The notes under the pieces were generated by a model. The model was not told where the DNA came from, made no database searches, and saw nothing but the letters and a program-made list of their open reading frames with translations. Made by a program: the position numbers and the translations under genes. DNA of 64,000 nt from Lepas anatifera (taxonomy: Eukaryota > Arthropoda > Thecostraca > Lepadidae), in the NCBI GenBank assembly GCA_034440635.1, contig JAOTON010001526.1:3109001-3173000 (forward strand), read 5' to 3'. This document shows, in pieces, positions 11,276 to 22,602 of this stretch (positions are counted from its first letter, which is position 1; every line of letters starts with the position of its first letter).

Positions 11276-11514
11276 CTGCTCACTTTTAAGTTAGAAATAA
11301 AGGATCTAAGGGTCGTAATTCAAATCATGAAGGAATCCCTTTCCATTTGGTTGCGGCAGTTTGATTGCTCTAAATTCTAATTGCGTGACTGCCACGCTTC
11401 TCACGTGATAAATGCTAACAATGACATTTCTGTCGCACCGTTGGCATGCTGTGAATGTGAATCACCCTAGCCGCCAGCTTCGTAATTACATGGGATGCTT
11501 AGCTTACCCCCAAT

Positions 11515-11654
11515 CACTGGCGGACGCAGGAGTGTTGTTTGGGGAGGGGGCAACTCGGAAAAAATCGTAAAACAATGTTTTGGAAGATAATTGGCCCAAA
11601 TATCGCTATTTTGGGGAGCCATGGCCTGTTGCCCCCCCTCTGGATCCACTAGTG
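11515..11654. mobile_element. hAT-like MITE with perfect 8-bp target duplication (RYK intron)
   Basis: A 140-bp element starting CACTGGCGGACGCAGGAG and ending CCTCTGGATCCACTAGTG (imperfect terminal inverted repeats). It is flanked on both sides by the identical 8-mer cccccaat (11507-11514 and 11655-11662). An 8-bp duplication is the hAT hallmark. No coding capacity. Confidence 0.85.
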
Positions 11655-12357
11655 CCCCCAATCGAGCTAAATTCTGTTGGATAGCACCATACATTGTGAA
11701 AAATAATTTTATTTTGAGTGATAGCAGGCGGAAAAATATTGTTCCGGATGTCCAAGCTCACGTTGTTCATAAATAGTCTTTTCTGAATTTTTAACAAAGT
11801 GGTCCATTCACTCTAAGTCTCCTGCCAGGCTTTAATCCATTGAGTCAGGCCTGTTTTAGTTAATCCAAAATTAGCCCAGGAAATCCACAGATGAATCGTG
11901 GCATTAGTAAGCAAGTTAGTAGTTGGGAAATATTTATGCATCATATTAGATTGGTGAATATACCGCAAGAGTAAACCGTAATCATATACACGAAATTATT
12001 AGTCTTAGTATTGGAACCTAATTGGATTCGACTGCATCATGATGGGATATCAACATGTCACTAATAATGATTGAGCAAATAGTAGTGATCTCGCTCATGC
12101 CTGTATTTGCAGCTGACTCTTTTTCAAATTGTTGGTACAAACAATTTGCAACGCATAATGCATAATGATGCATTAGCTTGCAAGCATAATTCTTTGTTCT
12201 CTTTTATTATAAAAGAAGGGAGAAGAAATGTCATCATTATGATTGAATAAATAGTAGTGAAGTCGCTCATGCATGCATTGCGGTGGATTGTTTTTTAAGG
12301 TGTAAAATTGCGACATACGCACAAGTTCTAAAAAGCCAACTTTGCATGATACATAGG

Positions 12358-14209
12358 CGAGTTGTACGACTCATGAGTCGGAGTCGAGTTTAACTCAATT
12401 CTGACTCGTTCGACTCAGAGTTGAGTTGAGTTGAGTCGAAAAATTAGACAAGTGAGTTGAGTTGAGTTGAGTCGGTTCACAACACGTCAATGAGTTGAGT
12501 TGAGTTGAGTTGTGAAGACAGCGAGTCAAATGAGTTGAAGACAAAGTTGACTCAGTATGTAAATATGTTGAATAAGTTTGAATTTGCCTACCTTTTGGAA
12601 ACCTCCTTTGAATACCTTTTCCTCCACTGTTTCAATTATTTCAATCAAAGTTTTAATTTGTTTCAATATATCAAATTAATTATACGGTTCATTGCTTATT
12701 TTAAAGGCCCATTCGGTCTGAAGAAATCCCCATGCACAAATAATACATGTACTCGAAAATTAAACAGGCTCCTATCTCTTGCCTTGTTTTAAACATTTCA
12801 AGAGGTGGAATGCACTGGAAATGCATTTCAAATATCTCAAAACTCCTCATCATCAATATCTAGTATTACTTCATTTCAACAACCACCACTCACATTTATA
12901 CACTCAAATGTTCCACCCTCACTCCAATATAAAAGAATAACCACAGGCAGAGAGTGCGCCATTGCTGTCTTTGAAGAACAAATTTAGTCAAGGATAAGAT
13001 CAAGCTAAGTAGTTTCAGGGCAAACATTTTAGAAGTCACGTGAAAATTAATAAAGTGATGTGAATGTTTCTAAACTATATATGAAATCTTTTCTTTTGTC
13101 TTAAATGCGCCGTCCGCAGCTATTGCTTTATTTTACCTATTAAAAGCAGTTCTTTCTGTTAGCACAGAAAAGTTTGAACTCTGATTTGACAAAATATTGA
13201 AATACCGTTATTGCACGAATCAGACAAATTATTTTTGCTACTGGTTGTGTCTCGGCAAGGCCTGTCTCAGGGTACTTTAACTACTCTGATCGTCGTCTGA
13301 TCGTCGTCCGTATTTTATTTGGAAAGCCGTATCATTGGCAATTATCAAACTGCTCCCATTTTGAAGTGTTATAAGTAGGTGCGTGCTGTATTGAAGGTTT
13401 TCAAGCTGAAAATTATACTGGGTTACAAATATGAATGTATTTAATGCAACACCATGATAAAATTTCCATTTCTATTGTCCTATGGTATTGATATGGTATA
13501 CTATTCCTAGGTTTTGCCGTAGTTCTTAGAATTTGCAATTGCAACTAGGTACTCTAGTAATTAAAGCTTATATTTTGGTTCAGCTCATGGCATAGGAATG
13601 TTACATTCAGCAAAATTATCTAGCATCGTTCTTTAACAGAAACAAAAGCATTACCCTTTTCATTCCTGAAAATATAGTTAAGATCATGTTTTTTTAGCTG
13701 GACCTTTTTATGATAGGAGGGAGGTGCAATTATTTCCTATTTTGTTGTAACCTTAACCCATTTAAGTTCCTTTCCATTCCATCCACCTGGTTAAACATGC
13801 AAGGCTTCTTTCGAAATCATTGCAACATATGGTGGCAGTTTTATCTGGCAGTGACAGTCGGAAGAAAAATATCCTGGCTCTTGGCTATAATTAATTTTTA
13901 ATGTTTCAATTAATTTATCTACCATCTATTAATCTTTTTTTCCTGTATGACTTTCTGGGCTTGTCTTTTGGTGGTTTATTAATTTGTTATTACTTATTTA
14001 TATTATTTATCCTTTATTTATATATTTTGAAACTGAGTCAGTTTGAGTTGAGTTGAGTCGTGAGTTGAGTCGGGCTGAGTCGGGATGATTTAGCATTGAG
14101 TCGGGTTGAGTCGATTCATTAACTCTTGACAATGAGTTGAGTGGTTGGTTGCCACCTAGCATATGAGTTGAGTTGAGTCGACTCAAGAAAATTCTGAAAG
14201 CCAACTCTG
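12358..14209. mobile_element. hAT-like non-autonomous element, family A, copy 1 (RYK intron)
   Basis: 1852 bp, flanked by a perfect 8-bp duplication tacatagg (12350-12357 and 14210-14217). Termini are inverted: CGAGTTGTACGACTC against CAGAGTTGGCTTTC read from the other end. Both subterminal regions (12360-12535 and 14030-14195) are packed with GAGTT/GAGTC repeats, the kind of clustered subterminal motif hAT transposases bind. The A+T-rich centre has no transposase frame. Copy 2, heavily interrupted, spans 35438-41351. Confidence 0.85.
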
Positions 14210-14585
14210 TACATAGGTTATACAGGTCATACATAGGCCCAGGCTAGCCCTAAGTGATATACCCTTTTCGATCACCGCTCAGCCTTGATAAATCCTTCCT
14301 TCATGAAGAAAACCATAGGTGCGGGTTGTAAAAAGAAGACCTGCACCAATAGGGCTTATGAATAGTCTAACCTTTCTTAACGATATTCTACAATCAAGGT
14401 ACTTCAGCGAACGCAATTTGAATTTCTCCTGTATATTTATCTGCTCTGAGATAATACGTTTGTAATTTGAAGAGAGAAAAGAGCTCTGGCACTCAGATAC
14501 AGGCTAAGCATGCTTTAACATCATTTTGATCGCCGCTTCACTATTCTGCTAACAAAGTAAGCTCATTAACCCCAAACTCCTGCAG

Positions 14586-15061
14586 GTCCCGTACGAGGCA
14601 TCAATCGAGGTGGGCGACACGGCAGTGTTGGACCAGCCGTCACTGGACATTCCGCGCCGTGGTGCCGTTCCCAGACATCACGAGCAGATCACCGTGAGAC
14701 TCCCCTGTCGATCTGGGATCACCGCCGAGACGGACGTCAGGCTCAGGATCACACTGCAGCTGCCGCCGCAGGCTGCACTGCGTAGAAAAAAGTCGACCGC
14801 TCAGCTGGTATTCAGGCGCACGCGCGTATGCCGCGCCAAGGTCACACCGACGCTAGCGCCGCGTAGCGGCGACTTGATGCAAGAGGGAGTGGCGGGTTCG
14901 ACTCGTGTAGACGGCGCTGAAAAGGAGAGCGAAGAGCCGGCGTCGGGGGTGTTGTATATCGCCATCGGCAGTGCCTGTGGCGTCGTGCTAGTCATCATGA
15001 TAATTCTGGCCGTTGTTCTGTCCCGGAATAATGCGGCTAAACGGAGAAGACGTGCTCTTAG
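14586..15061 (+). CDS. RYK: RYK/derailed-type receptor, exon: end of WIF domain, stalk and transmembrane helix
   Basis: After 'ctcctgcag' the frame continues VPYEASIEVGD, matching the second half of the Ryk WIF domain. It then passes two cysteines expected of that domain (the LPCRSG and RVCRAK regions) and an extracellular stalk. A clear transmembrane segment follows (GVLYIAIGSACGVVLVIMII, then LAVVL), then a basic stop-transfer run KRRRR. Donor AG|GTAACT lies at 15062, phase 2. It joins the preceding exon in phase 0 (RKP|VPY), which supports both calls. The preceding intron is 3.8 kb, mostly filled by two hAT-like elements and repeat B. Confidence 0.92.
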
Positions 15062-15380
15062 GTAACTACTCTTTAATTTTCTGAATTTCTGTTGAAATTC
15101 TTATGAACTTCATAAAACCACACTTGCAATTGATTTTAGAAAATGTTTACGAAACTATAATATGTTAGCATTTATGGAAACATACTGATCTTTAAAAAAC
15201 TCCCCCGCTGCAGCAGCGGGATAATTATTACATCTGCATCTGTAGAGTATAAAAACGGAGTATCTACAAAACAAGCCAAGTATATAGTTCCCAAGTGTTA
15301 ATTTCACTAATGGAGAAAGTGGAAGTGGGATTACGGATTATGCGCCATTTTTCTGTTATATAACTTGTCTCTCTCTTCAG

Positions 15381-15934
15381 GGACCTGTCGGAACAATGCG
15401 ACACTGGCAACCACTACATGCAGGTTCCGATCCCATCGTTCTCCTGCAGCTCTATACAGTCATCGCACCAGTACGCTACGCTGCGCCCCCTGCCGACATG
15501 TCCTTCCTACACCAGTCAGAAGACGGTGACGACGCCGCTCGACCCATCGTTCGGCCACAACGACAGCCTGAGGTCAGGCGGAGACCCGAGAGAGACGCTG
15601 GGCGACACACTGCATCACAGTGTGAGCAGAGATCTCAACTACAGCTCCACGCAGAGCTCGGGTCAGAGCTGCAGCCACAGCTCTGTGGACAGCTACGGGG
15701 GAAGCTACGGCTACAGCTGTCGCGATAGTTGCAGCAGAAGAAGCGCAGGTTACGCGTCTGACTTGCGAGTGCGTGATGATGTCGGGGACTGCATCTCGGA
15801 GCTGATGGTTGACAGAAGACGGGTGGAAGTCGGGGCGGTGCTGGAGGAGGGAAGCTTCGGCAGGATCGCCTCAGGGTCATTGGCTGATCCGGAGGCCAGA
15901 GAAAAGGAGCGAGTCATCATCAAAACCGTGGCAG
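15381..15934 (+). CDS. RYK: RYK/derailed-type receptor, exon: juxtamembrane region and kinase glycine loop
   Basis: Starts after 'ctctcttcag', completing an Arg codon, then RDLSEQCDTG. About 120 residues of Ser/Tyr/Gly-rich juxtamembrane sequence follow, longer and more low-complexity (SYGGSYGYSCRDSC) than I expect for this family. The pseudokinase domain then opens with VLEEGSFGRI (glycine-rich loop, about 15838-15867) and VIIKTV with the ATP-site lysine. The donor is GCAG|GTGATG, with the exon ending at 15934 in phase 1. Reading on past 15934 gives only intronic sequence. Confidence 0.92.
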
Positions 15935-16109
15935 GTGATGACTATGGCCTGGTTTTCACTCGTATTGATATTTATGTTTTCTGCTTTCTGACTCGTTTTC
16001 TGACTGATTCTGTTTTCAATGACTCGTTTTAAAACGCTTGGCTGATATTCCCACTCCACTCCAGGTGTTTGAAAGCCCATTGAAGTGGCGACAGTTGTCA
16101 GATCGATCA

Positions 16110-16330
16110 CATACCATCATCCCAGGGGTCTGGATTCTTGGAAACGATTCGGGATGCTCAAATTTAAAGTATTGTCAATAACCACCATAATAAGAGATCA
16201 TAGTATAATCTAAAGCATATTTTAGCCTTCGCTCAGGCTTGTTGAAAAACACAAAACCGATTCAAAATTCTTTACAATAAAAACGTAAAGGATATTCTAA
16301 CATTTCTTGAACGTCTCTTTGGGGATACCC
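16110..16330. repeat. Dispersed repeat G, copy 2 (RYK intron)
   Basis: Diverged copy of 4180-4400 in the same orientation: 'gctcaaatttaaagtattgtcaataa', 'ttagccttcgctcaggcttgttgaa', 'aaaggatattctaac'. Confidence 0.5.
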
Positions 16331-16700
16331 GGGCTCCGCAAAGAGAAATAAATCCACACCCCTGTCTCATGCCCTGTATCGCAGTCACTCTATATAAACC
16401 TAACTCAGTGTGAGTAATGCGCTATGATATAATTATGTGCTGTGTTTTTATCCTTATGCATTCGCAATTGCTTTTTTAAAGGATGTTTAGTTTCCAAAAT
16501 CAAAGACTAGTGACTAGTTCAACACCTCCGACAATGTGCGTGATGAATTCAGGTACACAAGTGAAGCAAATCTAGCATTATTCTCTACAATGTTCTACTA
16601 TTTTAATGCTATGCATAAGTAACTCCTTGCGTATTTAAAGCAAGTGATTGCATGCAAATCGTAAAATACGTTTACAACGGGAGCTTATTATTTCTTTCAG

Positions 16701-16860
16701 AGAGCGCGCCTTCGTCTCAGGTGTCACAGCTTCTTCAGGACGGCCTGGTCTTCTACGGGCTCCGCCACAGAAACTTGTTATCCGTGCTCGGCGTAACAGT
16801 GGAGGGGAGAGCTCCTCCCTTAGTGTTATACCCATATGTCAAGCATTGGAACCTGAAAAG
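16701..16860 (+). CDS. RYK: RYK/derailed-type receptor, exon: kinase alphaC region to hinge
   Basis: Bounded by 'tttctttcag' and AG|GTAAGC. Encodes ESAPSSQVSQLLQDGLVFYG, then LRHRNLLSVLGV and LVLYPYVKHWNLKR. This corresponds to helix C through the hinge of Ryk kinases. The usual alphaC glutamate position appears to be Asp (LLQDG), one of several departures from an active kinase. Phases agree with both neighbours. Confidence 0.92.
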
Positions 16861-16969
16861 GTAAGCCATTAGCCTCCAGTAGTTGTACATTCTCGACTTT
16901 CCAGTCAGGTACAGACATGCTTCAAAGCTTGTTTTGCCGGGGGAAGAGGATTGACGGATGTTTTTTTAA

Positions 16970-17290
16970 AGGGAATGTGACACCTTTATCACGTGATTTT
17001 AACTGAGATGGCCAAGTTGTACATCATGCCGGAAAACCCGGTACTCAATATATCATTTTTCTTGAAATTCAAAATTTCCGTGGAGAAAAGCTAAAAACCT
17101 ACCTGAAATGTACCCTAAATGTACCCCAGCCAGGCGGCCACAGTTGTCAGCTGTTGATGTGACGACAGTGCTGACGGCACGGTGAGTAATCAGCCAATTG
17201 AAGCCCTTGAAGGCTGTTGAATATGGTAGCAGTTGCCAGATCATGACGTCATCCACAGGCAGATGTTTGTTTTCATTCTAGATGAAAATT
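16970..17290. repeat. Dispersed repeat B, copy 3 (RYK intron, reversed)
   Basis: Opens with TTAA then 'agggaatgtgacacctttat'. Holds reversed forms of the shared blocks ('aacccggtactc', 'gatcatgacgtcatccaca'). The far end is unclear. Confidence 0.65.
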
Positions 17291-17724
17291 TTATAAAGCA
17301 AAATATTAGGCTCATTGTACATTTTTCAGAATAATCATGGAATTTTTCATGATTTTCGGTTAAAAATACCCCTAATTCTCCCACAGTGACCGACTTAACA
17401 TTCGACAGAATGCCAAACTGGTATCTGTTTTTGATTCGAGACGAATCTTGATGCGCACATATTGCGGTGTTAACCGACAGCCGGCTGGTCCATAAAGTCG
17501 AAGTCTGGGCGTGTTGCCGACGGCGTGAGAAATGGCGGCGGACCATAGCTGGCGCAGCCGGCGTGCCGTAAAACCCGCCGAATTATTAGAGCTCCTCGCT
17601 TCTTTATGGAGTGGTATTGATGAAACAGCTCATTGGGATGGCGTCGTAAAGACCACAAGGGATGAATCATCACACGAAAAGTACTATCCGGAAACTGTCT
17701 TGTTTGCAGCTTATGGCGAGGCTC

Positions 17725-17915
17725 TACGTGGGGGGGCCGGGGCCTGCCCCACTTTTGGCCAAAAATTTCTTGATCTCAGTCAAAATTAGAGAAACGACAT
17801 TCTTTATCCAGCCGCTGCGGGAGGCAACAAAGAGCCCAAATTGAAAGTTTTTGGTCCTGACGTTGAAGTTTTCTGTCAGCATCAGGTTGAAGTTTGGCCC
17901 CCTTTTTGCCGGTGC
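17725..17915. mobile_element. Repeat C insertion flanked by a 16-bp direct repeat (RYK intron)
   Basis: 191 bp between two exact copies of GCTTATGGCGAGGCTC (17709-17724 and 17916-17931). The interior is the reverse complement of the repeat C copies at 7196-7336 and 60526-60656. A 16-bp target duplication with no terminal inverted repeat suggests retroposition (SINE-like) rather than a cut-and-paste transposon. Confidence 0.6.
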
Positions 17916-17931
17916 GCTTATGGCGAGGCTC

Positions 17932-19016
17932 ATTTGCAGTGAAGCACAGAGGCGCAGACCTGCGCTGTGGTGCTTAGCAGTTTGGTTTTACTCAGAAGAC
18001 AAATTCCGAGGTACAATTCCAAAACGGTGTCGCACAGATGCAAATATGTCCTCTACCATTGCTGTCCACATGAGGCTATCTACCGGCTAGACCAATAAGA
18101 GATACAGGTTTGGTTCTACACAATTCTTTTTTTCTAAGATTTTCAATGTCATCGGCTTTCTACAATGACTCGTATGTTGTTCTCCTACAGGTTTTTACTA
18201 CCGTATCCCAGCGGTGTGAAATCCGTTCTGTGTGTACATACATACCTGTTTATTTGGAGCTGCAGATATACATGGGGAAACAGTGCAAATGTATTGAATT
18301 AACTCGAAAACAAACATGCTTTAAGCAAATAATATTGAATAACAGCAATGCCCACAATGATATTAAGATGTGCATTTCCCTTATTTATATCTACTTAGTA
18401 TAAATTCATATGTATTGGTGTATTTGACCTATTGTTAGATACTTCTTCTGAAGATGTAGATAAGCGTTTATTTCATTCGCCGTTAGTTATTGACTGACCC
18501 GTAAATTACACGAACACTTCAGTTTGTACAGCCCACCCATAGGTATGGCATCCGTCCTGATACCCTGCTTTTGATCAATCCAAGACGTGCGAAAGGGAAG
18601 GAAAGCAAAAGACAGGATGGTGTCAGCATGTGCAGTAGCCACAACACAAGTTCGGGAGAAAACTGGTGGGCCTGCGAAACACACTTCTCTCCAAAGGACA
18701 ATGTTCCCACCTTCACGCAAGCACGCGAACAATAGCCGTGTCCACTTTCGCTGGAAGGCGGGGCCGGTACCAGCGACGTGTAACACGCGTCTGTGAGCAT
18801 GGAGACTTGTCAGGCCCGAGATAACGATCTGCGCAGGAATGTTCGCTGCGTAAAATCCGGGATGCGCCCGCTGACGCCGACAGATCTTGTGCACGAGAAG
18901 GATTCCTGTCAGCGTTTTGTTTTGAAGGCTGGATTCGGCTACCGCTGCTGTTCTTTCCTGAATCGCTTACCGAAGCCCGACGGCAGGGATCTGGACGGGA
19001 AGAAGGCAGACCTGTG
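17932..19016. other. RYK intron, no feature recognised
   Basis: CpG-rich at about 18640-19010, with overlapping open frames on both strands that have no recognisable content. Confidence 0.35.
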
Positions 19017-19187
19017 ACAATTTGCACCAAATATTTTGGTGAGCGAATATTTTTTTGCTCTACAGACCTAGTGTAAACACCTTTTTTCAAAAATTTCTCC
19101 GGCGTTTGGGGGCCAAAAGATAGTTTGGTCCCCCCCTCCAGCGCTTTTGGGGGCCATGGCCGGAATGTCCCCCCTGAATCCGCCAAT
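19017..19187. repeat. Probable truncated hAT-like MITE
   Basis: Ends in 'gtcccccctgaatccgccaatg', resembling the CATTGGCGGATTC-type terminus of the family H and family A MITEs. It has the same pattern of G and C homopolymer runs. No opposite terminus is visible. Confidence 0.4.
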
Positions 19188-20118
19188 GAACTATATAAGT
19201 ATGAATATTACATTATATCTTAGCATCCTTGAAGTTAATTCGTTTTAACAGAAGTAAAGTGTGCCGAATAGAAAGTCCAGGACGTCCACAGAGCAGCTGG
19301 TGGCGCTGGGGTGATATCATGTTGCGTAGAAATTCCGTCTCGGCCGATTTGTGCGATACAACAGCCGTTTGCAGCCTAGGAGGCCTGTGGCATTAGTGCG
19401 TCCGTCTGGATTTTGAGCATCATCTTCATTGCAATTTATGATGTTTTGGCAAGACAGAGAGTGGCCGGCCCCTGGCCTCGTGCTCGGCGCCTGAGAAAAC
19501 ACAGGCGCTCATTAGAGCTGCTGACCGGAGACAATTTACGCTGACTTACACCGCTGCTCCGCCCACCAAGTCCGGTATCATATACACACGCGGCGTAACC
19601 TGAGCGCTGCTGTTTCCACGATGGCACCTGCTTTCGACAGTGTGTCGGCACATGAGGTTTGAAGCGATGAGGTCAGACTGCAGCTTGGAATGAAGAGTTT
19701 GAGCAGAAAAAATAAATGCTTGAGAGTGCGTAGGACACCTCGCCATGATCGGTAGCTGTCTTTTTTTTAAAAAGGTCTGGTGTTCCTCCGCTGCACTGCT
19801 TGGAAACGACCAGAATATTGGAGAGAGTTACAGGATATATCAAGCTTGCAACATAGTTGTTAAATGCATATGGGAAGTATAGGGAGGGAAGTGTAAAGTC
19901 ATGTCATCCCTCCTGTCATTCCTTTATGCTTTGCCGAGCGAAAAATAACTGTGGGTGCATTTGGCTGCTCCTAGAACCAGAACTGCTCAAGTCAGTTCAG
20001 CATACTAAAAACTCTTAGAACATGATTTCTCATATATATTAGATAAGTCGTTGGATTCATGACGTGAGTAAAGCTGCAGCGTATCTTTGGCGGTGCAACA
20101 GATTTACACAGTGGTGAC

Positions 20119-20388
20119 CACGGGCGTAGCCAGGATTTCGCTCGGGGGGCGCCCCGAAAAGGGCCTTGCGACAGCGCCAAAAGGGCCCTGATGGGTAAAA
20201 ACGGCCCTGCTTGTTACAGAATAGAGTGCTGAAGAGGGCTTAAGAGGGCCCTGTCTAGTTTGAAATTTCAAACTTGGCCACAGAGCATAGTGCGGGCGAG
20301 CCGCGCTTCGCGCGGCCCGTGTCTTCAGGGGCCCTTCGGGCCCTCAGGGGGGCAGCTGTCACTGCCGCCCCCCTTGGCTACGCCCCTG
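20119..20388. mobile_element. hAT-like MITE with perfect 8-bp target duplication (RYK intron)
   Basis: 270 bp. Termini CACGGGCGTAGCCAGG and, from the other end, CAGGGGCGTAGCCAAG. Identical 8-mers gtggtgac lie at 20111-20118 and 20389-20396. Interior G/C homopolymer runs; no coding capacity. A truncated relative lies at 9008-9229. Confidence 0.85.
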
Positions 20389-21323
20389 GTGGTGACTCAC
20401 GAAAATTTCGATCATCGAGCTATTTTGCCATAATTGTGGAGCCTGGTCTGCCAAGAGTAATTGACAAGGGTTAAGAAATTTAATTGCCAATAGTTTCGAA
20501 CCCTGCGAGACTCCGCTACTTGTTATGTCTTCAGTGGCGGCTGGGTGGTACATTCGGCTAGCGCGTGCTTTCGGCTCGATTTCAAGACCCTCTGCAAGGG
20601 TTCACGGGATCAACCCTCCCAGAGAGGGGACTAGGCGCCCTGCCCTACCCCCAGTCTTATTGGTACCCCTTCCTCTTGACGCTACATAACCTTCCAGTTG
20701 GAGCGTTGGCAAACATGAGGCAGAGAAAAGCAAAGTGTCCTTGGCATCGCGTGTTCTTTAGAAACTTTGGGGGCTTATTTGGAATACGCGTCGGTCTCTA
20801 TTACCTGTGCAAAACAAATCAATTATTTTTCTAGCATTCCTTGCTTGCTTCCCACACCTAAGAGGTGCTATGGGATGAAAAAAATGTTGGCTTGCTTATT
20901 TTTTTAATGGAAGGTTAAAGCGATTTTATATCTCACCTATTACTGTAAAACCTTTATTTATATATCTAAAAGCTTTATTTTTCGGGTACATCAAAATACT
21001 TCTTTACGAGTTTTGGTGTTAACTTCCGTTTCCAGCATGGTAGCACCCTTTATTTATATCCAAACATCGAACATTTCTAAATTTCATGCCATGCCTGAAG
21101 TATCAAAATTGTTTGTAGAGCAATCAAAGTCTCCTGAAAAAAATGTTCCTATTTTTTAATCTACCCCTGTCTAACTCGTTTTTTAGCATTGCTCACGCTC
21201 GAGACACAGAAAGTTGTGCATAGAGAAGAAAGCTACTAGCGTTTTCTCACCAGCTATCTAACGACTCTGTCTTTTGCTATGATCAGGGTTGACGGCTAAA
21301 TGACCCCCTCTTCGCCTTCACAG
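20389..21323. other. RYK intron, no gene seen
   Basis: At 20540-20630 a degenerate tRNA-like stretch ('gggtggtacattcggctagcgcgtg' then 'agggttcacgggatc') could be a SINE head, but it is too decayed to call. The rest is A+T-rich without visible structure. Confidence 0.3.
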
Positions 21324-21476
21324 GTACCTGCAGAGGTGCAGTTTCGGCTCGCGGAGCGGTGTGCGAACCTTGACTGCGCGGGACGTGGTGGACCTGGCGG
21401 AGCAGCTGACCCAGGCGCTGTTGTTTCTGCACCTGCAGAACATGTGCCACGCCGACATCGCTGCCAGGAACTGCTG
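21324..21476 (+). CDS. RYK: RYK/derailed-type receptor, exon: kinase helix E and catalytic loop
   Basis: Bounded by 'cgccttcacag' and TG|GTGAGC. Completes Arg and continues YLQRCSFGSRSGVRTLTARD, ending in the catalytic loop CHADIAARNC. The HRD motif is HAD: the aspartate is kept (21454-21456) and the arginine is Ala. This departs from active kinases; known Ryk proteins also vary here. Previous intron 4.5 kb. Confidence 0.93.
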
Positions 21477-21667
21477 GTGAGCTTCAGAGACCGATCAGCT
21501 GACTACAAAAAGTACTGGAAAGGAAGCTGAACAGGTGGCTTTTGTCATGATATGAATACAAGTTTCATTCCTTTTCCAAATTTGTAAAACTTAAGGTGAT
21601 TTATTTATGTATGTACGTAATTGTGTCCGTGCTTATGATATAGAAGTCATAGTAGCTGTCTTTTTAG

Positions 21668-21827
21668 CGTTGACGACAGTCTGCACGTGCGGCTGTCGGA
21701 CGGGGCGCTGTCACGTGACCTGTTCAGAGAGGACTACTTCCGCCTGGCCGACGCCACCCTTCGGCCCGTGAAGTGGATGGCGCCAGAGGTGCTGCTCGAC
21801 GACCAGCACACGCCAGCATCTGACGTG
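21668..21827 (+). CDS. RYK: RYK/derailed-type receptor, exon: activation segment
   Basis: Bounded by 'tctttttag' and GTG|GTAAGT. Reads CVDDSLHVRLSDGALSRDLF, then RPVKWMAPEVLL and ASDV. The magnesium-binding DFG motif is replaced by DGA (21699-21707); the family is known for an altered DFG (DNA in human RYK). It supports a catalytically weak or dead pseudokinase. The APE motif is intact. Confidence 0.94.
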
Positions 21828-21990
21828 GTAAGTCTCCCGGCTCAGCTGCCCCCGCTGGACGATAACTCGCAATTGTGTTTAGATTTGGATCATGAAGTCC
21901 ACTTGAGGAAGTGATATCTCTCCAGAGTTGTGATATGAGTAATATCAACAGTACTAGGCTTGATTCTGACTGTGACTGACCCACGCGCAG

Positions 21991-22127
21991 TGGTCTCTGG
22001 GAGTTCTTCTGTGGGAGCTGACCACGCTAGCGCAGCAGCCGTATGTGGAGGTGGACCCCTTGCAGATGGCTCAGTTCCTGGAGAACGGCTACCGACTGGC
22101 CAAACCACTCAACTGCCCCGATAACTT
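21991..22127 (+). CDS. RYK: RYK/derailed-type receptor, exon: kinase C-lobe
   Basis: Bounded by 'cacgcgcag' and TT|GTAAGT. Reads WSLGVLLWELTTLAQQPYVE, then VDPLQMAQFLENGYRLAKP and LNCPDNL. This is the C-lobe with the Ryk-typical DGYR-like segment (here NGYR) and NCPD. Confidence 0.95.
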
Positions 22128-22490
22128 GTAAGTGAGGGTTGGCTGTGGACTTGTGGACAGGAAAAGGCAGCTCTAAAGTGAATCGTACGAGAGAAATTTT
22201 TTCGAGCGATATAACCCGTGCCCAGAGATATATTTCCCAGTTGTTGTGCATGCCCAGTCATCAAAATATAAGTCGCTATACGAGACAGGATCATTGAGCA
22301 TACCAGTAAGAGAGAGTGAATCTGCCCAGAGCTGTCCAGAGGCGGATCAGGTGGGGAAGGTAAATGAGGCATTTTCCAAAAATCGTGTATTTTTCACGAT
22401 TTTCGGTTCCCCACACCCCCGATTCAGATTATCCCAGAAGTGTTTGTTCCGTCAGCAGGACACAACTCCTAGGGGTGTTTTGTCACGCAG

Positions 22491-22602
22491 GTTCTCTGTG
22501 ATGGCCCGCTGCTGGTACCGAGAACCCGAGGAGCGTCCCACCGCCGAACACGTTCTGGACTACCTGCATAGCCTCAGCCGACAGCTCACCCATCGCCTGT
22601 AG
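22491..22602 (+). CDS. RYK: RYK/derailed-type receptor, last exon and stop
   Basis: After 'tgtcacgcag' reads FSVMARCWYREPEERPTAEH, then VLDYLHSLSRQLTHRL and TAG at 22600-22602. It completes the kinase domain with no extra tail. The hydrophobic PDZ-binding C-terminus of human RYK is not apparent. The visible exons sum to about 625 codons. The 34-bp satellite begins at this stop codon. Confidence 0.95.

Noticed and set aside
12505..12792. Small frame MSCEDSESNEL, also present at 35560-35745
   Set aside because: Shared only because both lie in the subterminal array of the same hAT-like family; the frames diverge immediately afterwards.
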